DNA from: Rhabditoides inermis | Taxonomy: Eukaryota; Nematoda; Chromadorea; Rhabditida; Rhabditidae | NCBI GenBank assembly: GCA_963966185.1 | Contig: CAWZYM010000301.1 | Location: 186,001-250,000, forward strand | DNA length: 64,000 nt | Direction of reading: 5' to 3' | Shown: one piece after another, positions 54,889 to 64,000 of the stretch | Position numbering within the stretch: the first letter of the stretch is position 1 | Layout of the letters: each line of letters starts with the position of its first letter | Translations under genes and position numbers: made by a program | Notes under the pieces: model-generated | Database searches by the model: none | Told to the model about the DNA's origin: nothing | The model's input: only the letters and a program-made list of their open reading frames with translations

Positions 54889-56977
54889 TTATGGTACTCT
54901 GGTATACTGTACTGTATCATATACTGACCCGAGTGTGGCGAATCTCGTGTGATATGCGATGAGTCGATCGCAGAAAGGCTGTTGGTCTTCCCACTGCTCG
55001 TCTTGGTAGCAGGAGCGAGAAGGGTTGTCGATGCCTGAAGTGTCCTCATCTACTCCCGCCCCTTCCGACCCCGCCCCTCTCACCGTACTGGAGCAGCCAC
55101 GTGTTGGTCTTATCCTTGATAGCGTGGACGAGATTGTGCGTGGGCACGTGGAAATCGCGGTCAAGCAGCATCTGAATGTGACGTCATCAGATGACGTCAT
55201 GACTAATAGACCACCCACGATGTTCTCGTTCTGGAAGAGGTTGTAGATGTCGTGCTTGTCGCCCTTGGTGTATATGTAGTCGTGCAGAGCGAGGCGGCGG
55301 AGAAGAGGACCGTTCTCAAAGTACAGTAATCAATACCGTAATCCAACTGTAATCCCACTTACCGTATACTTGCTATCGGGAATCATTCGTGCCATGAACT
55401 TTTTGAAGTTGTCGGCGTAGCTGTAAGCGACAGTGAAGTCTTCGAACTTGTTGTAGCCTGAGGGAAATTTGATGAAAGCAGAAGATATAGAGCGGAAAGA
55501 GATGTGACCAACCCTGTTCCGCGGGCGCTTCCTTGTAGAGGGTGATGAGAGAGGGGACGGTTCTTCCGGGAATTCCGGAGGACACTGCACGGAAGGGAGA
55601 CCCGAACGGACGGAACCACGCCTGCAACTCGTTCTCTCCTTCTCCTCCTTCCTCTCTCCATCTTCCTACCTTGATCTTCTCCTCCGCCTCCTGTAGCTGC
55701 TCCAGCGAGAGACTCCTCAGACAGTCCAAGGCCTGGTCGTGCGATGGAAGGTCGCAGCCCGTGAACTGGATGGATCATAATCATCATATGACGTCATGTT
55801 GTTAGATGACGTCATCGTTACCTTGAGCATCCTGTACTCTGCCTGTTGCACTACGGTGTTCTCCCTTGCGAGAGTGCGAGTGAGAGAGTGGCCGTGATGG
55901 AGGATGGAGCGGGACACGTCTGGACGGAGGGAACTCTCTCTCTCTCTCTCTCTCTCTTTATCTCTTTCTTTCTCTCTCCTTCCCCCCCTCTCTCTCCCTC
56001 TCTCTCTCTCTCTTCCAACCTAGTCCTCCATTGATGGCTTCCGCCACAACTTCTGCCAATCCGTTCTCCGCGTAGACTGTGATATCGGCGAGGAGAAGCG
56101 ACTGAATTTCTCGGATTTCAATATTACCGTAACCCAACAAGTACAGTATTCCTAGAATCTACCTGCTTGTAGTGCTGTAGGAACTGGACGATAGCCTCCA
56201 CATCGGACTGCGCGAATGAGGAAGATCCGAGGTAGCCTAAAAGTGAGGTCATTATCACATTATGATGATGTCAGATCAAATCGATAAATCAATACCGAGG
56301 AATCCCTCGCGTGCATGGGCGACGATGATGTTGAGTTGAGAAGAGACCTGAACCGATTTCACAAACACACAGAAACTAATTCAATTCAAAAATGAATCAT
56401 GAATGAAAACTATTTTTTCAACATAAAAAGAAAATAATATAATTGCAGTACCAGATCGGCGAGCTTCGCCTCGCTGAGCTCATCGTTGGTGATGAAAAGA
56501 AGGGCATTCACCTGGAAACGTATGGAAACGTGTCAGACAAAACAGTGAAACGTATCTCTCAAACCTACCGGTTTGTTGTTCTGGCGCGTCTTTGCGTGCT
56601 GAATGAAGGAGAGGTAGAGACAGTCCTCACCTGTGCCTTCTGGAAAGAGGGGATGAGAGAGAGAGAGGGGGGGAGAGAGGGAGAGAGAGAGATACCAACC
56701 TGTTCCCTTCGGATTGATACACCTCGTTTGCCACTCTGTCGCCGTTGCCGTGAGAACAGTTGTGGGCACCGCGTTCTAACAGATCAAAACCTATTAGAAT
56801 CAAGCGTCTCATCAAACGTACCGTGAACCTGTGCTGTCTGAGGGGGGCGCGCGCGTAGGGCAGTCCTAGCCAGGCATGCACATCCTGACTGATGTGCTTG
56901 GGAGGGGGAAGGTCGGATGGGAGGGCGGAGTCCGCGAGGGAGATAGCTGCGAGTGCGGACAGCCACACCACCCACAT
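54889..56977 (-). CDS. Carboxylesterase-like secreted protein, catalytically dead
   Basis: The start at 56977 reads MWVVWLSALAAISLADSALP, a signal peptide. Then VHAWLGLPYARAPLRQHRFT (the family's GIPYA.PP...RF), TEWQTRCINPKGTG, EDCLYLSFIQ (type-B carboxylesterase signature 2, EDCLYL), NALLFITNDELSEAKLADLV, IIVAHAREGFLGYL, QSDVEAIVQFLQHYKQ and LLADITVYAENGLAEVVAEA. The last block aligns with ITIFGESAGA of active enzymes, so the nucleophile motif GESAG is replaced by AENGL, and the GGGF oxyanion-hole block is also absent. Later exons: LDCLRSLSLEQLQEAEEKI, FRPFGSPFRAVSSGIPGRTV, YADNFKKFMARMIPDSKY, RLALHDYIYTKGDKHDIYNL, RDFHVPTHNLVHAIKDKTNT and CYQDEQWEDQQPFCDRLIAY, with stop near 54889. A non-enzymatic esterase-fold protein, as in neuroligins or glutactins, but no membrane span was seen. 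Confidence 0.8.
55935..56012. repeat. (CT)n intronic microsatellite in the esterase-like gene
   Basis: A CT run with short breaks in the intron between the ADITVYAENGLAEVV exon and the SILHHGHSLTRTLAREN exon. It is GA on the sense strand. Confidence 0.8.
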
Positions 56978-57423
56978 ACTGCAGGACCATCACTCATATC
57001 TCATATCTAGTATCCCTTTGACAGAAACAACGAAACATTTGATCCACGATGAACGCGTATGAGTGTGGTGTATGCGAACCATTTGAGAAGGCTACAACCA
57101 GGTAGTAACCGAAAACAAAACAAATGTAAGTGAAAGCGACACGAGAGGAACGCGCAGCAGTTAGCTGCGCGTCGCCTGACCTCCGCTCTGCGAGTGATAA
57201 AAACACGGGCGCTTATCAGCTGCTCTTCACTGATAGCGGGTTGGATGGACGTGTCCTTAGAAGAGAAGCGAGTTCCGGCAAGACAGAGTAGGCGGTTCAC
57301 GCAAATAGATGTTTCTCAGTATTTAGTCGTCAGCGTTTCCCAGAGTTTTGCCAGAAATATGAACGTTTCTCGTTAATTATACTACGTTATTTTCTACCAA
57401 AAAGTCGTTTATATGTATTAGAA
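56978..57423. other. upstream flank of the esterase-like gene
   Basis: No gene was seen. A TTATCAGCTGCTC-containing block around 57200-57250 is not recognisably a promoter. Confidence 0.4.
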
Positions 57424-57461
57424 CTAGCGCTCCGGCGCGCTGTCGCGCGCCTCCGCACTAG
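57424..57461. repeat. CTAG-bounded GC palindrome, diverged copy
   Basis: CTAGCGCTCCGGCGCGC, loop TGTC, GCGCGCCTCCGCACTAG: imperfect arms with CTAG at both outer ends. It has the same plan as the palindromes at 59540, 61106 and 63900. Confidence 0.65.
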
Positions 57462-57699
57462 GTATACAAAAATAGAAAAATAGAAGAAAAGTTCGTCTTG
57501 CATGTTTGATAATTGATTGCTCTTTAATGACTCATGCGAAGATACATACACGCAAGGGTTGTAGTTGAAGGGTTCAAGTTCTATGTATTTTGTATAAGTA
57601 GCTTAATTTTGTCTTCTCTAACTATCACTCCTACTTCTTTTTCACTTATTTTATGTTTCACAGATGTACACCGCACCATGTCTTTCTCCTCTACACTGT

Positions 57700-57743
57700 T
57701 CTGCCTACTTTCCATCCTATCTCCCTCCTCCTCCCCCCGCCTA

Positions 57744-57798
<55 letters not shown>

Positions 57799-58400
57799 TC
57801 GACACAGTTCTACTCTCCCCTATCTCTCCTCTCTCTCTTCTCCCTCTCCCACTGTCTCGCTATTTCTTTCTCTCTTTCTCTTTTTCTCTCAGTATTTTAT
57901 TCTCCAGAAACAGTATTATATTCTCTATTGTCTACTGTCAACTTTCTAGAGACAATACTAATACTATGCTCTTGTTTGTCTACTGAATCTTTTTCTACTA
58001 CTGTGAAAACAACTTTCTAGAGACATTACCATGTTTTCTTCTGTCTACTTTCACCTGTCGTCACCTCTTCCACTCCCACTGTCACATCTGCAGTAATCAC
58101 TATGACTGCGACTTTCGATAGACAGTTATGTCTACTCTCCCTTCTCTCTCCTCTTTTCTCACTCCTATTCTCTCTCTCTCCTATTCTCTCTCTCTTGTAT
58201 ACTTTCACGTCACCGCTGCGGTGACAACAACTTTCTAGAGACAGTGCTATGGTACCTTCTGTCTACTGTTCTAATCTCACATCCGCAGAAGTCACTGCAA
58301 CTTTCGAGGGACAGTTATGTAAAAACTTTTTTAAACAGAAAGTACTATTCTCTTCTCTACTGTCTTCGCTCCCTACTGTCTATTCTCTCACGTTCTAAAA
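57700..58400. repeat. CT microsatellite and degenerate CTTTCTAGAGACA repeats
   Basis: A (CT)n run at 57745-57795 lies in a pyrimidine-rich zone. From 57935 to 58330 the motif ACTTTCTAGAGACA or ACTTTCGAGGGACA recurs five or six times, usually with GTCTACT nearby, a decayed tandem repeat. It is non-coding. Confidence 0.6.
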
Positions 58401-59494
58401 ATATAATTTGACCGCCTGTGCTTGCCAAATGACATGTAAGGTGGACTCGATTCTCACCTCACCTCACTTCCACTCGACACTGTACTGCATCAAAAACGGA
58501 ATTTCAGGCTGAATTTGTACAAGAGTACAAGTAATGAACTTAAAACTTAGTTTCAACTGTAAAAAGAAGCAGTACATAGTTCTATATTACGTCTACAATG
58601 ACTTCGAGGAAAGAAGCTGGCTGGCGCGCCCTAACACGTTGTGCGCACGTGTGAAGGAGTTTGAAACAATTCGAGGTTGATTCGATCGTTAAAAAGCACT
58701 ATCTATTGACATTTTACTTATCTTTCAACCTTCAACTTTTCGTTTTGTCAAAGTTATTCGTTGAAGATAGAAATTTTGTCTTTTTCAACTGACTCAATCC
58801 ATTATTGTTTATATTGAGACATATTCCTATCAAAAAAGACACAACTGAGTGAATGTGGGATGGGTCAGTGATTGCGAATACCAACTATTCGATATCGATC
58901 GGTTGACCTGGCGGCTGGTAGCGAGCAATACGGTGGGCGCGACCCCAGCAAGTAACGCGCGCTCAGAAAATGTCTAATACTGTATGAAGACAATGCCCGA
59001 TCGATCTGAAACTTTGACAGAAGGGCTTTTTTGCCCATAAAAGCTTAAGTTTACAAATTGGACCCTCTATCTCGTCTGTACGAAAAGTCGATCATATTCG
59101 CCATATTTGGTGACTTTTCAAAAAAGGAAACCAGTTTCTATAATCTATTATACGTAATCTTTCTTATATTCAATTTTTATAGAAATCGAAGATCATGAAT
59201 TTTGGGTGCATTTTGGGTACATTCGCCCCCTTAGGCATGAAGATGAAGTCACAGGCAGCTGGTATCGCGGCTATCGACTTTTTCTAGGTCGATTCACCTA
59301 CTCTCCAAATTTGGTTCTGATTAAAGTATTTTGAAATTTTTCTCCATAGTTAAGAGATTAGGTGATAACTATGATAAGGAGATCGCTATTGACGAGATAT
59401 TTGGAATTTTGCGTTCTCAGGTGTTGAAGAAACTTTCTAGAAAAAATGAGTAATTAGAGTAGACTTTGAGAAGAGATATCTCTCCGGAAGGACG
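58401..59494. other. body of the first shared-tail repeat unit
   Basis: Unique-looking A/T-rich sequence without genes. By position it is the body of the unit whose right-end tail and palindrome lie at 59495-59592. It has no obvious similarity to the bodies of the units to its right. Confidence 0.4.
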
Positions 59495-59592
59495 GACAGA
59501 CAGACAGACACCATAGTAAATATTAGTATGAAAGGGGGACTAGCCCGAGCGGCGCTGACGCGCCGCTCGGGCTAGGGCCGCCTTCGGCGGCC
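59495..59592 (+). repeat. Shared right-end module, copy 1: tail, CTAG palindrome, TTC hairpin
   Basis: The GGACAGACAGACAGACACCA tail is followed by TAGTAAATATTAGTATG, GGGGGA and a perfect 16-bp palindrome CTAGCCCGAGCGGCGC / GCGCCGCTCGGGCTAG (59540-59555 and 59560-59575, loop TGAC). Then comes a 7-bp hairpin GGCCGCC-TTC-GGCGGCC (59576-59592). Confidence 0.85.
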
Positions 59593-60125
59593 TCACCACT
59601 CAAACATCAAAACTTAAATCATAAACCAAATCTAATTTCAGAACTAATGTTTGCCCACAAACCTCTAATTTAACTAAGAATTACATAACAATACAAATTA
59701 CCAAAAATGAAGACAATTGAACGTTGTTTACAAATTTGTTTAATTTGTTTTTTTTTTGTTTACACTTCATGTAAACAACATTTTTGAACTCGCCTCCAAG
59801 TCTACCACACGTTACACATCTTTAAAACACATTTTCAGGTTGTTTACACCTTTGTTTACTTGTTTACAACATTTGTAAACAACATTTTTGAACACACCAA
59901 GAATGTTACTAAACATTTGACATCTTTAAAACACATTTTCAGGTTGTTCACAAAATTGTTTACTTGTTTACATCGTCTGTAAACAACATTTTTGAACTCG
60001 TTTTTCGATCTACATCATCTTAGAAATCTTTAAAACAAACTTTAAATTTGTTGACAAAGTTGTTTACTTGTTGACGAACATCTAAACAACAACATCGCTG
60101 ACTTGCCTCCAGGTCACATAACAAG
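59593..60125. repeat. TGTTTAC/GTAAACA-rich block
   Basis: Degenerate tandem units of about 120 bp built around TTGTTTACTTGTTTACAACA and GTAAACAACATTTTTGAACT. A paralogous block lies at 61160-61680. TGTTTAC is also the forkhead-factor core, but here it simply belongs to the repeat. Confidence 0.75.
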
Positions 60126-60850
60126 TTTGGACTCTTCAGCATCAAAACTGACCAAGATACAACATTACCATATTTGGAGATATGCAAATGAGGACATTAA
60201 CCAAAAATTCAATCACCGATCCTACAGTACCCTTACCCTAAAAGGGCACATCAGTAACACTGAAATTGACCGAGATACAACAATACCATATTTGGAAATA
60301 TGCAAATGAGGTCATAAATCTAAATTTAAATCACCGACCCTACAGTACCCTTACCCTAAAAGGGCACATCAGCAGCACTAAAACTGACCGAGATACAACA
60401 ATACCATATTTGGAAATATGCAAATGAGGTCATAAATCTAAATTTAAATCACCGACCCTACAGTACCCTTACCCTAAAAGGGCACATCAGCAGCACTAAA
60501 ACTGACCGAGATACAACATCACCATATTTGGAATTATGCAAATGAGATCATAAATCAAAATTTTAATCAACGACTCTAAAGTACCTTAACCTAAAAAGAA
60601 CACCTCAATAACACAAAAACTGACCGAGTTACAACAGTACCATAATTGGAAATATGCAAATGAGGTCAGAAACCAAAATTTAATTTGTCGACCCTACACT
60701 ACCCTAACCCTAAAAGGACACCTCAGTAACACTAAAACTGACCGAGATACAACATTACCATATTTGGAAATATGCAAATGAGGTCATGAATCAAAAGTTC
60801 AATCATTGACCCTACAGTACCTTAACCCTTAAAGGGCATCTCAATAGCTC
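60126..60850. repeat. Tandem array, period exactly 118 bp, six copies
   Basis: TATGCAAATGAG starts at 60181, 60299, 60417, 60535, 60653 and 60771, always 118 bp apart. Each unit also has AACTGACCGAGATACAACA, ACCATATTTGGAAATATGCA and CCCTAAAAGGGCACATCAG. Confidence 0.92.
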
Positions 60851-61049
60851 GAAAACGAACCATAGTTTACATAGAAATGGCCATCTCTCAGATTCTATGT
60901 TCTCAAATATGCAAATTTTCCAGGGAGAACCCATATAAGGAATGGTCAGATCAGGACCCCAGGTGAAATTTTGCATGCGGTCACCACCTGAGATCTAATT
61001 TCCATACCTCAACCCCCATCGATCACTACAACTTGAGATACAACCCCGG
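60851..61049. other. unit body between the 118-bp array and its tail
   Basis: Repeat-derived sequence (TAGTTTACATAGAAATGG, CAGATTCTATGTTC) that recurs at about 61820 and 62790. No gene was seen. Confidence 0.5.
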
Positions 61050-61158
61050 ACAGACAGACACACAAACATACACCATAGCATAATTTATAGGGGGTGGGCG
61101 GGCGACTAGCCCGAGCGGCGCTGGCGCGCCGCTCGGGCTAGGGCCGCCTTCGGCGGCC
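61050..61158 (+). repeat. Shared right-end module, copy 2
   Basis: GGACAGACAGACACACAAAC, then ACCATAGCATAATTTATAGG, GGGTGGGCGGGCGA, the same 16-bp CTAGCCCGAGCGGCGC palindrome (61106-61121 and 61126-61141, loop TGGC) and the same GGCCGCC-TTC-GGCGGCC hairpin (61142-61158). Copies 1 and 2 of the palindrome differ only in the loop. Confidence 0.88.
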
Positions 61159-61830
61159 TCAACCCTTAAACATCAAAACTGAAATCATCACTCAAATCTA
61201 ATTTCATAACTAAAATATGTCCACAAACTTCTAATGCAGTTTAGAAGTACATTAGAATACAAAATACAAAAAATGATGACAATTGAACATTGTTTACAAA
61301 TTTGTTTACTTGTTTACACTTCATGTAAACAACATTTTTTTTAAACTCACCTCCAAGTCTACTACTCGTTATACACCTTTCAAACTCGTTTTCAGGTTGT
61401 TTACGTATTTGTTTACTTGTTTACAACATCTGTAAACAACATTTTCGAACTCACCAATAATGTTACTAAACATTTGACATCTTCAAAACACATTTTCAGG
61501 ATGTTTACAAAGTTGTTTACTTGTTTACTTCATCTGTAAACAACATTTTTGAACTCGCCGCTTGGTGTACTACATCTTAGACACCTTCAAAACTAACTTT
61601 AAATTTGTTTACAAAGTTGTTTACTTGTTGACAAACATGTGAACAACAACATCGCTGACTTGCCTCCAGGTCACATACCAAGTTTGGAGTCTTTGGCATC
61701 AAAACTGACCGAGATACGTCATTACCATATTTGGAAATATGCAAATGAGGTCAAAAATCAAAACTTAAATTCTCGATAATACAGTACCTTAACCCTAAAA
61801 GGGCATCTCAGTAGCTTGAAAACGAAGCAT
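61159..61830. repeat. Second TGTTTAC block and a partial 118-bp-type unit
   Basis: Parallels 59593-60230 in order and content: AACATCAAAACTGAAATCAT after the hairpin, then TGTTTAC units, then TTGCCTCCAGGTCACAT and one CATATTTGGAAATATGCAAA unit at about 61725. The second unit has one copy where the first has six, so the tandem array expanded after the two diverged. Confidence 0.75.
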
Positions 61831-62225
61831 AGTTTACATAAAAAGATAAGGTTTAATTGAATAAGTTGTATACCAAACAGTTTGTACTCAAATATTTTGT
61901 ACTTGTTCCAAGTATCAAGATTGTAGCTATAATAGAAGCTGAGATATAAACACGACCTTAATTGGGATATGCAAATGAGGTTTAATCGTTTATTTAGATA
62001 AGTTGTATATCACACAGTTTGTACTCAAGTACTTTGTACTTATACCAAGTATCAAGATTGTAGCTATAATATGAGCTGAGATATAAGCATGACCTTATTT
62101 GGCGTATGCAAATGAGGTATAATTAGATAAGTTGTATACCAAACAGTTTGTACTCAAATATTTTGTCCTAATACCAAGTATGAAGATTGTAGCTACAATA
62201 TGAGCTGAGATATAAACATGAGACG
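61831..62225. repeat. Three-copy repeat, AAGTTGTAT...GTAGCTATAAT
   Basis: Units at about 61860, 61995 and 62125 share ATAAGTTGTATACCAAACAG, TTTGTACTCAAATATTTTGT, AGTATCAAGATTGTAGCTAT and GAGATATAAACA followed by ATATGCAAATGAGG. The period is about 130 bp. Confidence 0.8.
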
Positions 62226-62245
62226 AACATGCGACGTGCGGCCGA

Positions 62246-63016
62246 AATATCGGCCAACGGCCGAAAAAACGGCCAACTTCCATTGAAAAAGGACGGTCAT
62301 TGCACCATTTGGGTTCAAGGACCGGAAACTTTGAAAATTCGTAATAAATCGTAGAAAAGTGTTAGAGAGTCGAGACTAATCGAACGCATAGTGATACACG
62401 TCTAGAATCACTGACAGTTCTCAGAATCTACCACGACTGAATCTGAAGACGTGGCGATCGTTCAAAAGTGCATAAAACCCTGCAGACCAAGAAATCGGCC
62501 ACGAAGGAATCGACTTGGTTCTAATGAAGGGACTGAATTTGATCTTTTGCTGCACGAGAATCTAGGAACCAACGAACCAACTCATCTTCTAGTGCATCTT
62601 AGACACATTTAGAATAAGTTTTGAACTTGTTTACTTTTTCGTTTACTTGTAGCATCAAAACTGACAGAGATACAAATTAACTGTATTTGGAGGTATGCAA
62701 TTGAGGTGAAATACTAAAATTTAAATCACGATCTCTACCGTAGCCTAACTCTAAAAGGAGAACTCAGTAACTCAAAAACGAAGCATACTTTACATAGAAT
62801 AATCATCGGTCAGATTCTATGTTCAAATGGCGAATTCTTAGTAAACCCCTATAAGGAGTTATGCAAATGAGCTGTCAGATAGAATCCTGCATCTCAAGTA
62901 CCAACTGAGCTTGAGTCTGAAACCACATTCCAGTAGCTGTAGCGGGAAGCTCTGTGCAAATGAGGAACGACAAACACGCAGACACCATAGCAAATTTTAT
63001 AGGGGGAGGCGGTGGA
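62246..63016 (+). repeat. 770-bp direct repeat, copy 1
   Basis: It begins CGGCCAACGGCCGAAA, continues through TTGGTTCTAATGAAGGGACT and ends in a tail ACGCAGACACCATAGCAAAT plus TTTATAGGGGGAGGCGGTGGA, but without the CTAG palindrome. It matches 63130-63899 almost base for base at an offset of 883-884. Confidence 0.93.
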
Positions 63017-63129
63017 AACTTCAAAAATTCAAAACTTAGATAAAATTCTGAAAATATTCATAGTAGATGATATGAGTGTACTGATCAATAAATTATGAAA
63101 TCCAACTCTCAATTGTGACATAAGCGAAA

Positions 63130-63899
63130 ATATCGGCCAACGGCCGAAATTTCGGCCAACTTCCATTGAAAAAAGACGGTCATTGCACCATTCGGGTTCA
63201 AGGACCGAAAACTTTGAAAATTCGTAATAAATCGTAGAAAAGTGTTAGAGAGTCGAGACTAATCGAACGCATAGTGATACACGTCTAGAATCACTGACAG
63301 TTCTCAGAATCTACCACGACTGAATCTGAAGACGTGGCGATCGTTCAAAAGTGCATAAAACCCTGCAGACCAAGAAATCGGCCACGAAGGAATCGACTTG
63401 GTTCTAATGAAGGGACTGAATTTGATCTTTTGCTGCACGAGAATCTAGGAACCAACGAACCAACTCATCTTCTAGTGCATCTTAGACACATTTAGAATAA
63501 GTTTTGAACTTGTTTACTTTTTCGTTTACTTGTAGCATCAAAACTGACAGAGATACAAATTAACTGTATTTGGAGGTATGCAATTGAGGTGAAATACTAA
63601 AATTTAAATCACGATCTCTACCGTAGCCTAACTCTAAAAGGAGAACTCAGTAACTCAAAAACGAAGCATACTTTACATAGAATAATCATCGGTCAGATTC
63701 TATGTTCAAATGGCGAATTCTTAGTAAACCCCTATAAGGAGTTATGCAAATGAGCTGTCAGATAGAATCCTGCATCTCAAGTACCAACTGAGCTTGAGTC
63801 TGAAACCACATTCCAGTAGCTGTAGCGGGAAGCTCTGTGCAAATGAGGAACGACAAACACGCAGACACCATAGCAAATTTTATAGGGGGAGGCGGTGGA
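63130..63899 (+). repeat. 770-bp direct repeat, copy 2, with palindrome attached
   Basis: Near-identical to copy 1, with only a handful of substitutions in its first 100 bp. Here the tail is followed directly by a CTAG palindrome at 63900. Confidence 0.93.
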
Positions 63900-64000
63900 C
63901 TAGCGGGCCGGAGGCTCGCTTCGCTCGCCTCCGGCCCGCTAGTGGCGGCGGCTTCGCCGCCGCACTGCGCTCCGAGGCTCGCGCGCCTTCGGCGCGCTCG
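63900..64000 (+). repeat. Palindrome and TTC-hairpin chain, copy 3 (window end)
   Basis: CTAGCGGGCCGGAGGC / GCCTCCGGCCCGCTAG (63900-63915 and 63927-63942), a 16-bp palindrome of different sequence from copies 1 and 2 but the same length and CTAG ends. Then GCGGCGGC-TTC-GCCGCCGC (63945-63963) and GCGCGCC-TTC-GGCGCGC (63981-63997). The block continues beyond the window. Confidence 0.85.

Noticed and set aside
60126..62225. CRISPR-like array because of regular spacing.
   Set aside because: The full 118-bp unit repeats with no unique spacers, no cas genes, and the host is eukaryotic.

Overview
The window is animal nuclear DNA: intron-rich genes on both strands, GT-AG introns from about 45 bp to over 1 kb, no operons with bacterial signals, and many retrotransposon fragments. 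Several genes point to a nematode: an MSP-domain small sperm protein of the SSP/class P type (54.4-54.8 kb), a GH25-like lysozyme of the nematode LYS type (48.3-49.9 kb), a claudin-like four-pass protein resembling the Clc-like family (45.5-47.7 kb) and a FAX-type GST-like protein (37.3-41.1 kb). No species is assigned.

Layout. 0-9.5 kb: a 5S rRNA-like gene at the left edge, then most of the exosome helicase MTR4 (minus), one of whose introns holds a 1.2-kb Mutator-like inverted-repeat element. 9.9-12.7 kb: deoxyribose-phosphate aldolase (minus), with two head-to-head tRNA-derived SINE-like repeats in an intron. 13.2-15.4 kb: carnosine N-methyltransferase (plus), sharing a short divergent promoter region with DERA. 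15.7-17.8 kb: an F-box-like protein of unknown role. 18.1-21.9 kb: a 3.8-kb minisatellite with a 21-bp period, ending against an inactivated genomic fragment of 2-oxoglutarate dehydrogenase E1. 22.9-32.4 kb: a nest of retroelements, in which a minus-strand CR1/Jockey-like LINE is split by a Penelope-like/atypical RT element and by a second, plus-strand LINE, and its outer end carries an inverted duplication. 33.5-34.9 kb: an unrecognised lysine-rich gene. 35-37.3 kb: no gene seen.

37.3-57.0 kb is the gene-dense part: FAXC (minus) and hyccin (plus) are head to head; a Clc-like protein (minus) and a lysozyme (plus) are head to head; then a small secreted protein, an unrecognised acidic 128-residue protein (minus) head to head with a secreted basic SP-rich protein, the SSP-type MSP protein, and a carboxylesterase-like protein (minus) that has lost its nucleophile motif. 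Simple repeats of GA/CT type sit in very many introns, often fused to the splice donor or forming the polypyrimidine tract.

57.4-64.0 kb has no gene. It is built from repeat units with different bodies but a common right end: a short AC/AG-rich tail, an A/T-rich stretch, a long GC palindrome bounded by CTAG, and one or more GC hairpins with a TTC loop. This shared-end, different-body arrangement is the most unusual structure in the window. The genes are housekeeping or nematode-lineage genes with no evident common pathway, apart from divergent pairs that may share promoters. All exon limits were read by eye and should be treated as approximate.
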